Origin: Cyanodermella asteris
Lineage: Eukaryota; Ascomycota; Lecanoromycetes; Ostropales; Stictidaceae
Direction of reading: 5' to 3'
Assembly (NCBI GenBank): GCA_900618795.1
Contig: UYJD01000006.1
Location: 1,353,072-1,417,071 of the forward strand
Length of the DNA: 64,000 bases
The position numbers were made by a program, and so were the translations under genes. Every line of letters starts with the position of its first letter. The stretch's first letter is position 1. Below, piece after piece: positions 33,755-44,576 of the stretch. The notes beneath the pieces were generated by a model that did not search any database, was not told the origin of the DNA, and saw only the letters and a program-made list of their open reading frames with translations.

Positions 33755-36700
33755 TCATATCGTGCTCTTCGTCCTCGACAAATTCTCACTTTTCCTTCCT
33801 CCACTCTGACGTTCTCTAAATGCGGCCGCCTTCTGCTCAAAACTCGACAATACCGTCCCAGTGTCATCGCTGTCTGAAGGATCGTCACTAGCGATCTGCG
33901 TGAGATCGACCATATCCGTTGTATGCCTTCTGTTCGCCTTCTTGACAGGCTGACTTGCCGGCGGCGGTGGCGGTCTGTTGATCGGGTTGAAGCCGGATTC
34001 AGGTGCAGTCGATGGTGGAGGCATGCTTGGCAGGTTTGTGTAATTATCTTCATCGTCATCTGAAAGGGTGATGGGGTTGGCCATGGCTGAAGCACGTCTC
34101 GTTGTGCGGGTGCCGCGGGAGGGCTCGGGCTGGGTCATGGAGATGGCTCTTTGGTCACTCTTTTGAAAGTTGGCCTTCATGGAATAGGTCGTCCGAATAC
34201 CCTGCTGCTTCGAGCTCCGTTGGGACGATGACCGCGAAACATCGCGGAGCATCGGCGGAGCATCCCAGGACACCAGCTCCTGATCGTCATATTCACCAGC
34301 ACCGTTCGTGTCTACCACTTCCTCGACATCGTCCGCTGCTATAGGTGCTGCATCAGGGGAAGCCTCTCGCGGCGACGTCTCCGGTGCTGCGTTTCCGCCA
34401 GTCATTATCTGGCGAGCCAGATCGACCTTCGGGCCTGGCGAATGTATCACGGAGCTCGGTGTGCCAGCCTCCTCTTTGACGGCATCATCAATGGTCTCGG
34501 GAAGAACCTCGGTAACCATGTCTTGGCTGCTATCATGGAGACTGTAGACCTCGACGTTCTGGGTAGCATCACCGTCCACCGTGCTATTAGCACGAGCGGT
34601 CATACCAAGGTTAATATCATCAACAGCAAAACCGCGACTGGCCACTCCAGATGAAGTCTTAGGAGCAGAGCTGCTAGATTGGTCCAAGGAAGTGCCTAGC
34701 TCATCACTTCCATGCTCCGATTCGTCACCTTGAGGCTCAAAAAGCGGGCTCTCTCTCTGGCTGCCAAGGTTCAGAGGCGGGTATGTTGGCTCAGTGCGCT
34801 CCTCGAGCGGCCTCGTCGCTTCAGGGTCGATGCCGGAGCGGAATCCCGCCTCGCGTATCAGCATTGACGCCTCGTCTCTCGCAGCTGGGTCAATATCTAT
34901 GTTTGCACCCTTCGACTTCTGTTGCCCGAGCTCCACGGCGGTTTGGGTGGAGGCGTTGAAAGATGTTTCGACAGCTGTTTCTTCACCTTCGTCGATCTTG
35001 TCCGCATCAACGTCCATATCATTGTCTACTTTGGCCGATGCAATTCCGCTGCCATTTGCGATGGCGTCGATAGCATTGACAGATAACTCTTGAATTTGCT
35101 CAGCGGTGGGATCTGTCTGAGAACCATTAGGCGTCAATGCCGCGAGCAGCAATTTTGGCTCGATGAGGTCAGCGAACATGATTTCGACAACCCCATCGTC
35201 GTCATCCTGCGCATCAGCGATGATGAACCTCGACCCAACAACCTCGCCGGTTTCAGGATCGATCTGTTTCTGCACGCGATACTCTCCATCAAGCGAGAGG
35301 AGCAGCACGTCGTTGTCATTGGAAGTGACGATAGCTGATTTATAGTCCGAAATCTTGGGTTGCCAACCAGTAGCTTCTGACACCTCCAGCTGCTTGAATG
35401 CGATCTTGGCCCCGACCAGGGCTTGCTCGGAGAGGAGGTCGACTTTGTCCGATACGTCAAGAGGTGGAGGTGGCGCTTTTGGGAAGTCGGCTTGCTCAGC
35501 GTCAATTCCCATCTTGCCTGCTTGGTCTTGTTCATCCTCTTGTGGTTGGTCATCGTACATTGTGTCATCATACATTGAGGCAACGTAGTATTCCTCGACG
35601 TCTGGCTCATCGCGCTTCCTCTTGCCATTCTTCTGCTTCTTGCGACCTTTCGGGCGCCAGTTATTGTAGTGCTGCTGAGGATCCCATCGCTGCTCAAAGG
35701 GAAATGGAGGGGTGGTGTAGCGGATGCTCGGGTCAGCACATTCCACAGACTTCAATTCGATATGATCTTGCCAATCTTCCTCGATGGGGTACTCTTCGTC
35801 CGTTACATCTGTATCCGGCTTTCTCTGATGTCTTTCGGCCTCCTTCTGGGCTTTTGCCCTGGAGCGCTCACGCATCTTTTCTTCTTCGGCCTTGTTCTTT
35901 GGCACACGAAGGCCAAGTCCTCCAAGCAGCATCCGTTTCGATGCCCCAAGGTCAATTTTCCTGCGCTTGTCAGGGCGCGCGAAGGTCTGCGCCGGCTCAC
36001 CATACGACGCATCGAGCTGTTGGGACGGCGGAGGTTCATGGTCGTGAGTCTGCTCCGGTGATCCAGTCGTTACTGTCGAAGTTGCCTGGTTCCCTGGAGC
36101 TGGAACTCCTGGTCTATTCGAAATGTCGATCCCACCATTCGAGATTGCGTCTAGGAGAGCTTGTCTATTTGTTTCAAACTCCTCTTTCTTTGTGTTCTTG
36201 GCCTGCCACGCTCGCAGCCCATCAAGCGTTGTGTCAGCGTCCATCTCGCCCTGTGCCTTTAGCTTGTTAAGCTTCAACTGCTCCCTTCTACGTTGGTTGC
36301 GCTTCTTAGTCTCAACCTTGCCGTTACCTGGAGGGACTGGGGCTAAAGTGGTCGATACTTTTGGCTGTGCCGTTCGAGATTCAGGTTGAAGCTGTGCTGT
36401 TTCGTTCGAGACTGACTCGCTACTGTCAGAGCCAGAGGATGAAGAATCGTCGTCAGAACTTGTGTCATCAGGATCAGCTAGCTCGCTGCTATCTTCGGAG
36501 GAGGAGTCATCAGAGCTGTCGTCTGAGGATGTCAGAACCGAGCTAGATACCGAAGAGGAATCTACAGAACCCTTTTTGTTCACGGGCAGCTCATTCAAAG
36601 TATGATGAACCGGCAGGTCGGATTCTCTATCGGACGTTATGGGTTGACTCGACGGATGTGGATCGGAGTATTGCTGCGTATCAGGATCGAAATTCTCCTT

Positions 36701-37594
36701 GTTCTCGTCCGACTCAGAGTCAGGCTCAGGGCTCGAGCTCTCTCCCGGGTTGAAGTCGTCGTCATCGTCATTGCTGTCAGAGTCAAAATGAGCTATGATT
36801 GTAGATGGGGTCGCTTCAGATGGGCTCTGCCCTGCCGCATCCTGGAACCTGACACTTTTGCTGTTCATGGAGCTGCTCCTGCCGCCTCTCGTGATCGCCG
36901 GTTGGAGAGCAGATCGTACCCGTTTACCCTCGCGTGCATCTTCGAATGCTGGCTCCAGACGTCGTTTCAGTGATTGGCCACCGTGGCTGATACTGCGCCT
37001 TTGCAGGCCGCTCATCGTGAAGCTGCCGTGCTGCTGAGAATCCGGGGGAAACAGCCCAAGCCCCGATGGCGCTTCCTCTGGCTCCACCGACGGATTCGCT
37101 TGACCAGGCATCAGATAGCCCGCAGGCTCATCTTCATCTTCATCGTCGTCGTGGTGCTCAAAGTCATTCCTCGCCCGTCTCTTCGGCTGAATCCGAATCG
37201 GAGGTCTCAGTCCTCGTCTCAAGAACGGGCGGCCAAAGCTGACGCCGTCAATAAGATGTCTGCCATCAGCGCTGATCTGATGTCGCCCGGAAATCGACCT
37301 GAATCTGACTTCCTGTGTCTGCCACGGCCGGATCGTGAGATGGTCGCCATCTTTCAGGACTTTAGAGGCGCGAGCGAAATGTAAGCATTCGAAGCCGTTC
37401 ACTTCCACTGCGTAGTCTTCAAATCCCCAGATTTCGTTTTCGATTGGGATTACCTCATTCACTTGCTCTACTAACTGCGCAATGGTGGGATCAGAGCCTG
37501 TGGCGGCATTGTGAGTTGCTGTGAACGAATCCGTGCTCCAGCGGATCCGTGCTGGTGGCAGACCCTGGCGCTCGACGGTGAGATTCAGTATCAT
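33755..37594 (-). CDS. Coilin homologue (N-terminal coilin fold plus atypical Tudor domain)
   Basis: Single exon, 1279 aa from the first real ATG (37594). Coilin is the scaffold of Cajal bodies, sites of snRNP maturation. Residues 1-95 follow the ubiquitin-like self-association domain: MILNLTVERQGLPPARIRW, TIAQLVEQVNEVI, then WGFEDYAVEVNGFECLHF and VLKDGDHLTIRPW. A long acidic, Ser-rich disordered region follows (SSDDSSDDSSSEDSSE), with several basic NLS-like patches (KKRNQRRREQ, KGRKKQKNGKRKR). At about 718-815 comes a segment that parallels the human coilin C-terminus: VGAKIAFKQLEVSE, PKISDYKSAIV, a charged beta stretch, and FADLIEPKLL (human: VGEKIAFKLLEL, DVSDYKEGRI, ELIDPRLI, from memory). 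Another 460 disordered residues follow, unlike animal coilin where the Tudor fold is terminal. It is over twice the length of human coilin (576 aa). Many fungal genomes list this gene only as hypothetical. Confidence 0.85.
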   Translation of the reverse strand: MILNLTVERQGLPPARIRWSTDSFTATHNAATGSDPTIAQLVEQVNEVIPIENEIWGFEDYAVEVNGFECLHFARASKVLKDGDHLTIRPWQTQEVRFRSISGRHQISADGRHLIDGVSFGRPFLRRGLRPPIRIQPKRRARNDFEHHDDDEDEDEPAGYLMPGQANPSVEPEEAPSGLGLFPPDSQQHGSFTMSGLQRRSISHGGQSLKRRLEPAFEDAREGKRVRSALQPAITRGGRSSSMNSKSVRFQDAAGQSPSEATPSTIIAHFDSDSNDDDDDFNPGESSSPEPDSESDENKENFDPDTQQYSDPHPSSQPITSDRESDLPVHHTLNELPVNKKGSVDSSSVSSSVLTSSDDSSDDSSSEDSSELADPDDTSSDDDSSSSGSDSSESVSNETAQLQPESRTAQPKVSTTLAPVPPGNGKVETKKRNQRRREQLKLNKLKAQGEMDADTTLDGLRAWQAKNTKKEEFETNRQALLDAISNGGIDISNRPGVPAPGNQATSTVTTGSPEQTHDHEPPPSQQLDASYGEPAQTFARPDKRRKIDLGASKRMLLGGLGLRVPKNKAEEEKMRERSRAKAQKEAERHQRKPDTDVTDEEYPIEEDWQDHIELKSVECADPSIRYTTPPFPFEQRWDPQQHYNNWRPKGRKKQKNGKRKRDEPDVEEYYVASMYDDTMYDDQPQEDEQDQAGKMGIDAEQADFPKAPPPPLDVSDKVDLLSEQALVGAKIAFKQLEVSEATGWQPKISDYKSAIVTSNDNDVLLLSLDGEYRVQKQIDPETGEVVGSRFIIADAQDDDDGVVEIMFADLIEPKLLLAALTPNGSQTDPTAEQIQELSVNAIDAIANGSGIASAKVDNDMDVDADKIDEGEETAVETSFNASTQTAVELGQQKSKGANIDIDPAARDEASMLIREAGFRSGIDPEATRPLEERTEPTYPPLNLGSQRESPLFEPQGDESEHGSDELGTSLDQSSSSAPKTSSGVASRGFAVDDINLGMTARANSTVDGDATQNVEVYSLHDSSQDMVTEVLPETIDDAVKEEAGTPSSVIHSPGPKVDLARQIMTGGNAAPETSPREASPDAAPIAADDVEEVVDTNGAGEYDDQELVSWDAPPMLRDVSRSSSQRSSKQQGIRTTYSMKANFQKSDQRAISMTQPEPSRGTRTTRRASAMANPITLSDDDEDNYTNLPSMPPPSTAPESGFNPINRPPPPPASQPVKKANRRHTTDMVDLTQIASDDPSDSDDTGTVLSSFEQKAAAFRERQSGGRKSENLSRTKSTI

Positions 37595-38385
37595 TGTTGC
37601 ATGGTCTGGAGATTTGGCCCACAAGATTGACTTCAAGGCGAATGGATATGTGAGAGGTTTGTATTGTACGTGACAAGAGCTTCAGGACGCGTCGCGGCGT
37701 GAAAGTTGATCATCAATTTCTTGATCGGGATGACGCAGGGGAGAGCCGCCGTTGAGCGCTTCCGCTGGCGGCAATCGATTTCAGGACCTCAGCCACCATG
37801 CCAAATGCAGGGGTAGCGCATCATCAGTTTCTATGGCGACTGAGGTTTCGCTATCAGCCTGAACAGCTGTCATGCATCTCTCACCATCAAGGCAATTTAC
37901 CAATCGTTTCTGGGCGTCTACAGCTAACGCCGTGAGGCTTGGGATTCTCCAGGGAATATCCATGACCAAAGCACAGCAAGCGCCTCACTGGCTTGAGATG
38001 AGCATCCAGTGGTGGTCTTACACCACCGGTAGCTACTAATGCAATGCATCAAACATACCAGACAGCATGTTACTACTTCAGCACTGAAACCGCTTTCAAG
38101 GCGACAGCAAGTGAACCAACGTAATCGGCAAGTCCCAGCTCATACAATCGTGATATTCATTATGGGCGGTCTTCTGGCATAGCAAACGAGCCATGTAGGC
38201 TAGCTGCTCAGACAGCTTCTAAGTCCCGTTTCGACCATCTCAGGCGTCCGATCATGAGGTCGGATGTTGTATGCTTGGTGGAATTTTCGCAAGCGCCATC
38301 ACACCATCGCCGATGTATCGTAGCCTCAGGCGTGATCAAGAAGCTCTCTGCCATCTCGAAGCTATTCTAGCGTTGCCGAACTCCT
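37595..38385. other. Gene-free stretch
   Basis: About 790 bp between the coilin start and the CSN7 stop. No supported gene or element. Confidence 0.45.
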
Positions 38386-39225
38386 TTATCGTTGACGAGT
38401 ATTGCGCGAAGAACCTAGCCCAGGATCCGTCGCGTCATTGCCGGTGGGACCACCGCGTTTGCGGGTATTCTTATTGCTCTCTGCTACAGCCGTCTCAAAC
38501 CTCTCGGTCTCGAAGGCCTCCGTCTCTCGTCTCTGATTCGCCGCCACCTTAATGTCGTCCATGTTTTTGTTGATGCGCTTGAGCTCAGCTTCCGCCTGGC
38601 TGATCCAGATATTCAAGACGGAGCTCATTTCACCGATCTCATTGGGATGAAGGTCTCGCGACGGAAATATTGATTTTATCTCGAGGATGTTGCTAGCATC
38701 GTCGACACTGCCGTCAAGCAAATTCTGTTCCTTGGTGGTAATGAACAATGGCCCAACCTCGTGGTTCGACTCAAGGTATAGCTTCTTTCGCAGGTTGGGA
38801 ATGTAAAGCTGGAGATCCTCCTTTTTCAGGACACTACCAACATTTGGTCGGCTGGCCAAAGTCACAAGCGTAAGTTGACGGAGCTTCAATTTCTGCGCGT
38901 CACCAAGTGGCGGCTTCGCCGATAGGTCTGTTAAGAAATGTCAGTCTGTTCATGCTTCCGGGTCTCACTCAGTAAGGTGCTCACTTTCGTAGTCTTCGTA
39001 TGCTCCCCACATAAAGATCTCCAGCACATTCAACCAAACCTTGACATCCGTGTCCTTAAGTTGCTGCACTTGTGGCTTGGCATAGAGCTCTGCGAAGGAA
39101 AACACACCCTTGTCTGCCAGTGCATCTCGTATCACCTTTACCACCATCTCCGGCGTCCGAGCCTGATCCACCAGATAAAGATACTGCGAGATCGCATTGC
39201 GATTGGTGACCTGCAGTGGATCCAT
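38386..39225 (-). CDS. csn7: COP9 signalosome subunit 7 (PCI domain)
   Basis: Exons 39225-38985 and 38927-38386 (57-bp intron), about 260 aa. The COP9 signalosome removes NEDD8 from cullins and so controls SCF ubiquitin ligases; in Aspergillus it governs development and secondary metabolism. Diagnostic segments: ISQYLYLVDQARTPEMVVKV, GVFSFAELYAKPQVQQLKD, VLEIFMWGAYEDYENLSAKP and LGDAQKLKLRQLTLVTLASR, the last being the strongest CSN7/eIF3m-type PCI signature and formed across the splice. The C-terminal helix (ISQAEAELKRINKNMDDIK) and basic tail are also typical. The PCI winged-helix part around RKKLYLESNHEVGPLFITTK is divergent. The frame extends above ATG 39225 without another ATG to a CTTAG acceptor-like site, so a short upstream exon is possible, but the protein already starts where the family does. 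Confidence 0.87.
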
Positions 39226-40055
39226 GGCGGCGCGTCGTAGTGTTTGCTTGTCCACGAGCAGATGCTAAGCGTTGTAGCACTGTTTGAGAGACTGCTGCGA
39301 TGCTTGAAGGTGAAGTAAAGATCTTAGGTTGGATTGCAGCCACGGTAGATTGGCCGATCGATCCGCCTCGCTCTTATCACAGTGCTCGGGGAAATTGGGC
39401 TGTATCAGACTGCCGCGGCGCCGTCTCGGAAGGTGTAATGGACGCCCGGGATCGTGAGGATGACTCGGATGGGGAGCGAAGATCGCTTGGTGTTTCTGCT
39501 CGCGATGCTGATCTGGGGCGCGGTGAGTCCGGGTTGTCAGGTTAACACCAGCCTCTTGAAGAATTGATAGCTGGTTAAGCTGGTCATATAAGCTAGCCAC
39601 TGTGCCGGGCATGAGTTGCTAAGCGGTTGTGGCAGTAAAGGGAATATTCCGCAGCTGAGTGACCTGACGAAAGGCAACAGCTCATCCATTATGTAACGAT
39701 TTCACGAAAGGCCATTGGTGAGCTGTCACGGAGTAGGGTCCGGCGGCGGGGAGCTCTTGGTCTCGGGGCAGCGAGCGAGCGTAATTTCAGCGATGCTGTT
39801 ACAATTCGACTCAATGAGGCTGTGTTTCACCAGGGCCATCGCGTCAACGATGCGACCAAGCTTATTTCACAATCCGCAAGATCGATAACCAAATAACATG
39901 ATTCATCTCATCGTATTCATCCTCTACCAGATCTATATAGCAGATACTACGTCGCCGCCTGCCTTCCTCTTTTATCGGATATGTCCCATGTCTCGGCATA
40001 GCATACAACCCGTATAACCCATAGCATGATCGCACCAGAGAAGGTATAATAGAAA
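39226..40055. other. Gene-free stretch
   Basis: About 830 bp between the CSN7 start and the UGP1 3' end. Short open frames only; nothing recognised. Confidence 0.45.
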
Positions 40056-41540
40056 TTAATGCTCCAACAGACGCAGCGAACCTTGAACGACTACGTTCTC
40101 CAAAATGGATCCCGGGGGGATATCGATAGTGCTGCCCTCGGTTGCAACAATGATGACAGTGCCCTTCAGCGTGACTCCGCGGCCCAGGTTGACGGCTCCG
40201 GTAATGGTCAGGTGATCAAGTTCCAGGATCTTTGGGATGCTGCTAATGCGCTTCTGGAAGTCGCTGACCTTCTTGAAATCGTTACCGAGCTTGATCAAGG
40301 GCGCTGGACCGAATCTGTTCTTGTCGAGCACAAGCTGCCCGTGCTTCAAGCTGTAGAGATCCGACTTGACAAGCATCAAGTCTGAGCATGTCTTGACGGG
40401 CAAGAAACGAGCACGGGGAACGTTGACACCGTGGGCGTTCTTAAAGTGGCGGATGGCTGCACCAACAGCTGTCTCGAGCTGGATGACACTGACATCAGCC
40501 TCTCCCTTCTTATCCGCTGGGATACTCTTGCCGTTGGGGATGATCTCCATCTCGAGCTCCTGGTTTTCGACGACGCGCTTGATTGCGCGCAAGTTCATCC
40601 AGATGTTGTTGGTGTTGAAGTACTTGAACTTCTTGATAGACTTGAACTCGTTCACGTGCTCCTTGGGAACCTGAGCAATTTCGAGAAGGCGAGCCGAACC
40701 CTCGTAATCAATGATGGTACCACCCTTGACGTCAGCCTTGGTCTTGTCCGTCAGCTCCATGATATATTCTGACTTCGTCTCAACCATGTGCTGCAGAATT
40801 CGCAGATCAACAACAGCGCCCAAATTGTCAGCGTTGGAAAGGAAGATGACCTCAACACCGCGCTCAAGTAGCTGGTCGAGGATGCCGGAGTTGACGAGCG
40901 ACTCGAAAACGTCACCGTGGCCTGGGGGATACCAGTCTGAGAGCTGAGAGTTGGCAGACTTGGGTGCGGGGAGAAGGGAGTCCTTCAGAACTCTGGGGTA
41001 TCGCGACTGGTTGAAAGTGAGAATGTCAATGTTGTGACCCTCATACTTTTTGATGATGTTCTGGGTGTCCGTATCGGTGTTGAACGAGTTCATCAGAACG
41101 AAGGGAACGTTAACATCATATGTGCGGTTCAAATATTCAATCTGGCGGACAGACAGGTCCAGGAAGGACATGCCATCACGGACTTCGATGACGGACTTGG
41201 GACCAACGCAGCCCATGGATGTACCCAGACCACCGTTGAGCTTGACCACGGCCAGTTTGTTGAGGAAGTCCACTGATTCGCTATTGCCCAGAGCATTGTA
41301 GTCGACAACCATGCCCTCACCCGGAGGGTTGATCTTATCCCAGTTGACGGCGTTGCCCTTTGCCTTGTCTACCAAGTAGCGGCGGAAAAGCGAGAAGAAG
41401 TTGTCCATCTCTGTGGAGAACCTCTCTTTGTCCTGATCATCTTTGACGGAATCGACGAGCTGGTTCAGCGCGTTGCGCATTTGACTTGCTGCGACGGAGG
41501 TGGAGGTGTTTTCAAAAGCCTGTGGATCGACAGAAGCCAT
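40056..41540 (-). CDS. UGP1: UTP-glucose-1-phosphate uridylyltransferase
   Basis: Single exon, 494 aa, true ATG. The enzyme makes UDP-glucose from UTP and glucose-1-phosphate in the cytosol and feeds beta-glucan, glycogen, trehalose and glycoprotein synthesis; it is essential in most fungi. The nucleotide-binding loop is clear ([20 protein letters not shown], about 98-117), followed by the uracil/sugar-binding segments ([37 protein letters not shown]), NNIWMNL and [15 protein letters not shown]. The C-terminal left-handed beta-helix ([38 protein letters not shown]) that drives octamer formation in yeast is complete. Length and motifs match the family with nothing missing. Codon use looks biased toward C-ending codons, as expected for a highly expressed gene. 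Confidence 0.97.
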   Translation of the reverse strand: MASVDPQAFENTSTSVAASQMRNALNQLVDSVKDDQDKERFSTEMDNFFSLFRRYLVDKAKGNAVNWDKINPPGEGMVVDYNALGNSESVDFLNKLAVVKLNGGLGTSMGCVGPKSVIEVRDGMSFLDLSVRQIEYLNRTYDVNVPFVLMNSFNTDTDTQNIIKKYEGHNIDILTFNQSRYPRVLKDSLLPAPKSANSQLSDWYPPGHGDVFESLVNSGILDQLLERGVEVIFLSNADNLGAVVDLRILQHMVETKSEYIMELTDKTKADVKGGTIIDYEGSARLLEIAQVPKEHVNEFKSIKKFKYFNTNNIWMNLRAIKRVVENQELEMEIIPNGKSIPADKKGEADVSVIQLETAVGAAIRHFKNAHGVNVPRARFLPVKTCSDLMLVKSDLYSLKHGQLVLDKNRFGPAPLIKLGNDFKKVSDFQKRISSIPKILELDHLTITGAVNLGRGVTLKGTVIIVATEGSTIDIPPGSILENVVVQGSLRLLEH

Positions 41541-43398
41541 GATTAGCTGAGTTTCTGGGTGTTTCGAACTAACAGGGGCGGTTCAGGGGGATTGTAGCTC
41601 GCGAAAAGTGTGCCGAGAGCCACGGCCGCGCTTTGTAGTGAATCACAATGCTGGACGGCGGCTCAGGGCAGAGTCAGCGGGCAATGAATGGCACGACAAG
41701 GCCGTTTGACACGAAAAATCGAGCCTGGCAGGAGCCGTGGCTCCTGAGCTAGTTCGAGAAAGCCGTTGTAGAGCTTCATATTTGCTGGCTGACCCTGCGA
41801 GCCACTAGACCCCTCAGACCATAGCGCGGCATATTGACGAGCATTTCAATAATTCCATCCGGCGAGCCTCTTCAACTTCACAACCTTCAGTATAGACTCA
41901 GAGATGCTAGTCGCAAAGTCGGTTACTGAACGGGGCGAACTCCGCGCTGTTATGGTCTCAGGGGCATGTGAGACGCCAGAATGTACTCACAACATGACTC
42001 TGGCTCTTGCCATGGTGTCTGCCATCGGGGAGCGCACCGCTGCCATTGCCGGCAGGCTTCAAATGAGCAGGAATCGCTTTCGACATGGCGTGTTGTGTAA
42101 CAATGGAGGTTTAGGTCTGTCTGTCAGGCTTGAATCAGCGATTGCTCGCAACAATGCTCATTGATTGTGCATTGGCAACTGTGGATGTGGCAGTAGTTGC
42201 TCACGACGGCCCGAGATTCAAGGATCACTCACAGAATTCTGCTTTCTCCAGCAATTGCACGGTTGCTTGGAAGAAAAGAAGAAAACTGCGGCGAGGGCTT
42301 GAAGATCGAGGCCATATACTTGTCGCATCCCCCACAGGCGCGCGGGGCCAACAGGGACAGCAACTCCGTCATTCGCGTCCAACCCGATAGGGTCCAGCCT
42401 TGATTGCCACCGTCTGCTTGCACTCACCTGGGACTCCAATTTAGCCGCCCGCCTTTTTCTCGCGTCGCGTCGCTAGTGGTCTTCGCGCTGTGCAAGGTGA
42501 GCGCTTGTCGAGAGAAGGAATTGACCAAGATGACTAGAAACACTCGAGCTCCGCAGCACGTTAAGAAGGTCTAAGGGGGCCGCCGGTCGGTGAGCACTGA
42601 CAGCTTCAAGCTCTGCCGGACAGCTCAAGCTCCCTGTTAGCCCGAAATCCTATTCTCCATACCGCGCCCAGGGCCCAAGGCGGGTATCGAAGGTCGTAGC
42701 GCAAGTACGGTCGAGGACACCTCTCAACATCCAGCGTCAACTACTTAGATCTCGGTCCCTGGTAATGCCTCGTGGAGTACGCGAGTCTGAACTTCTATAG
42801 GTTCCTATAATAGTGGTTATCGAGGTTGGTATGAACGTAGTATCGCAAGTAGTTGTTCTAGTACTTGCGCAACGACTTTCGATTGCCCGCCTTGGGCCGC
42901 CTCAACCTTCCACTCAACCTTTGCTCAACCCCCAATCGCTTGAACAGCGCCTGTGCTTCGCTTCGAGACTGGGCTGGACGGACCCGCCATCTGGTGATCA
43001 ACTCCTCGAGCCCAATGCACGCCGCGTCCCACAATTATCTGGCGAGCTCCCAATCAAACCCACAATTCTCCACCTTTGCTAGCTCGTGCATACTCCGTTG
43101 GTTGACCACACCCTAGTCCTCACCGGGTTTGCCGTGGATACAGTGGTAGCTGAGCACATCAGTGGGATGTTTCCCACTCCTTGGCTGCTTTTGTCCTGAT
43201 TGTTCGACGGCCGCTACCGACCTTTCGGCCTCTACTACTTGCTCCACCGCGATAAGCGATCTCAATCTCGCCATCGTTCTCCGCCTCAGCTTTGCATCTG
43301 CTTCCATTCAGCCCTGGTGCTATGCTATGTGATGATTCCCTATCAAGATCTGGGTGTAGGAGACGCATGGGTCCTGCCACAGTGGTGGGGTTGAGCAG
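41541..43398. other. Gene-free stretch with repeat copy
   Basis: About 1.9 kb holding the UGP1 promoter and the plus-oriented copy of the 223-bp repeat (42679-42901). No gene supported. Confidence 0.5.
42679..42901 (+). repeat. Dispersed 223-bp repeat, copy 2
   Basis: Aligns along its full length with the reverse complement of 12678-12900. The centre TATAGGTTCCTATA is a perfect 14-bp palindrome. Some differences between copies are C-to-T in CpA context (for example GCATT to GTATT and CCAGG to CTAGG), as repeat-induced point mutation would leave, but the sample is too small to prove it. Confidence 0.7.
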
Positions 43399-44576
43399 AT
43401 GCCTTCCCACCTCCCTTTGACACGTCTATTCTCCGAAATGAAATCTCCTCCGGACTTCCTGGCTTCTTCATGTTTATCGTTTTTTCCCCAGACCGATAAT
43501 GGCACGTTAGCTTTTGACATCTATCGAATCTGTTGGATCGTAAATGTGCACACCATGTTGCTTCACCTGATCTCATTCCCAGGCCATTGGAATTTCATTC
43601 TCTTACTTCGTCCACCCGCTCTCGTCTTCTCCCTATCTCGCACTCTGCACACGATTGGGTTGGGCGGACGCTATCGTGATCCTCTTTATACCTACGAAAG
43701 TCTTTCGGAGCACTTTCACAATGTCTTCAACACCAGCCGAGCTCCAGGATTGGAAAAACTATGTATCGAGCACGCTCGTGCTGATCTCGTCGTCTCGAGC
43801 ATGCGCTGCGAAAATACCGCATGGACTGCACAGCACCTGCAGGATTGGCAAGCGAAAGTGTATGTCGTCGACGATCCTGTCGCAGAATACACCGTACCTG
43901 TTAACAAGGGAAATGAGGTCATGGCCTATCTCACCTACATCATCGACCACTACCACGATTGCCAGACTGTGTCAAATTTTCCCACGCAAAGCGCTTCCAG
44001 TGGCATAACAACGACCCCGGCTACGATGGTCTAGCTGTTCTACGCAGACTTCGGCTGGGGCATCTCCAGCGATGAGGCTACGTGAACCTCCGCTGCAACT
44101 GGAAGGTTGGCTGCCCCAAAGGCGTCCAACCAGTTCAGCTTGAGAGTATCGATCCCGAAGGTCTTGGCCTCTTCAAGCCTGCGTATCGGGAACTCTTTCC
44201 CGGCATCGCAGTTCCCGAATCCGTATTGCTTAACTGCTGTGCACAATTCGACGTGACCAGGAGGGCTATCCAACGCAGGACACTCGGTGAGTACAAACAC
44301 ATGCGAGACTGGCTGATCGATACTGAGTTACCTAATGCTGCGACTGGTCGCATCTCCGAGTACTCATGGCACATCATCTTCGGCAAGCCGGCGGAAAACT
44401 GCCCGAATGCTGCGGAATGTTATTGTAAGCTCTTCAGCTTGGGCAAGCTCAACTGCTGGATGGGATCCTGCAGAGGGCAGTATCATCACTCCGGCGGTGA
44501 AGTGCCCATGTTGCCAGCTGGCTGGCCATACGTGGATTTCAATGGACGTCCGCGAGCCTTCATCGATGCGAGCTGA
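43399..44576 (+). pseudogene. DUF3431-family gene, disrupted
   Basis: DUF3431 proteins are fungal proteins of unknown enzymology with a conserved Cys- and Trp-containing domain. The first open frame (43399-44034) carries ADLVVSSMRCENTAW, KVYVVDDPVAEYTVPVNKGN and AYLTYIIDHYHD. The domain then continues in another frame (VKFSHAKRFQWHNNDPGYDG, LRRLRLGHLQR), meets a TGA at 44073-44075 where the family has a sense codon, and goes on in that frame (GYVNLRCNWKVGCPKGVQP, LLNCCAQFDVTRRAIQRRTL, DWLIDTELPNAATGRISEY, WHIIFGKPAENCPNAAECYC) to 44576. No GT-AG intron can bridge the shift near 43970 without deleting the conserved FSHAKRFQWH. So I read one frameshift and one nonsense change: a recent pseudogene or a sequencing artefact. 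An N-terminal hydrophobic stretch (WNFILLLRPPALVFSL) may be a membrane anchor. Confidence 0.75.

Noticed and set aside
35398-36270. 290-codon plus-strand open frame opposite the coilin gene
   Set aside because: Antisense to a well-supported coding region; composition typical of a reverse-strand shadow.
38746-38780. A 33-nt GT...AG segment in CSN7 that could be a tiny in-frame intron
   Set aside because: Too short for fungal splicing (shortest seen here is 47 bp) and removal is not required to keep the frame.
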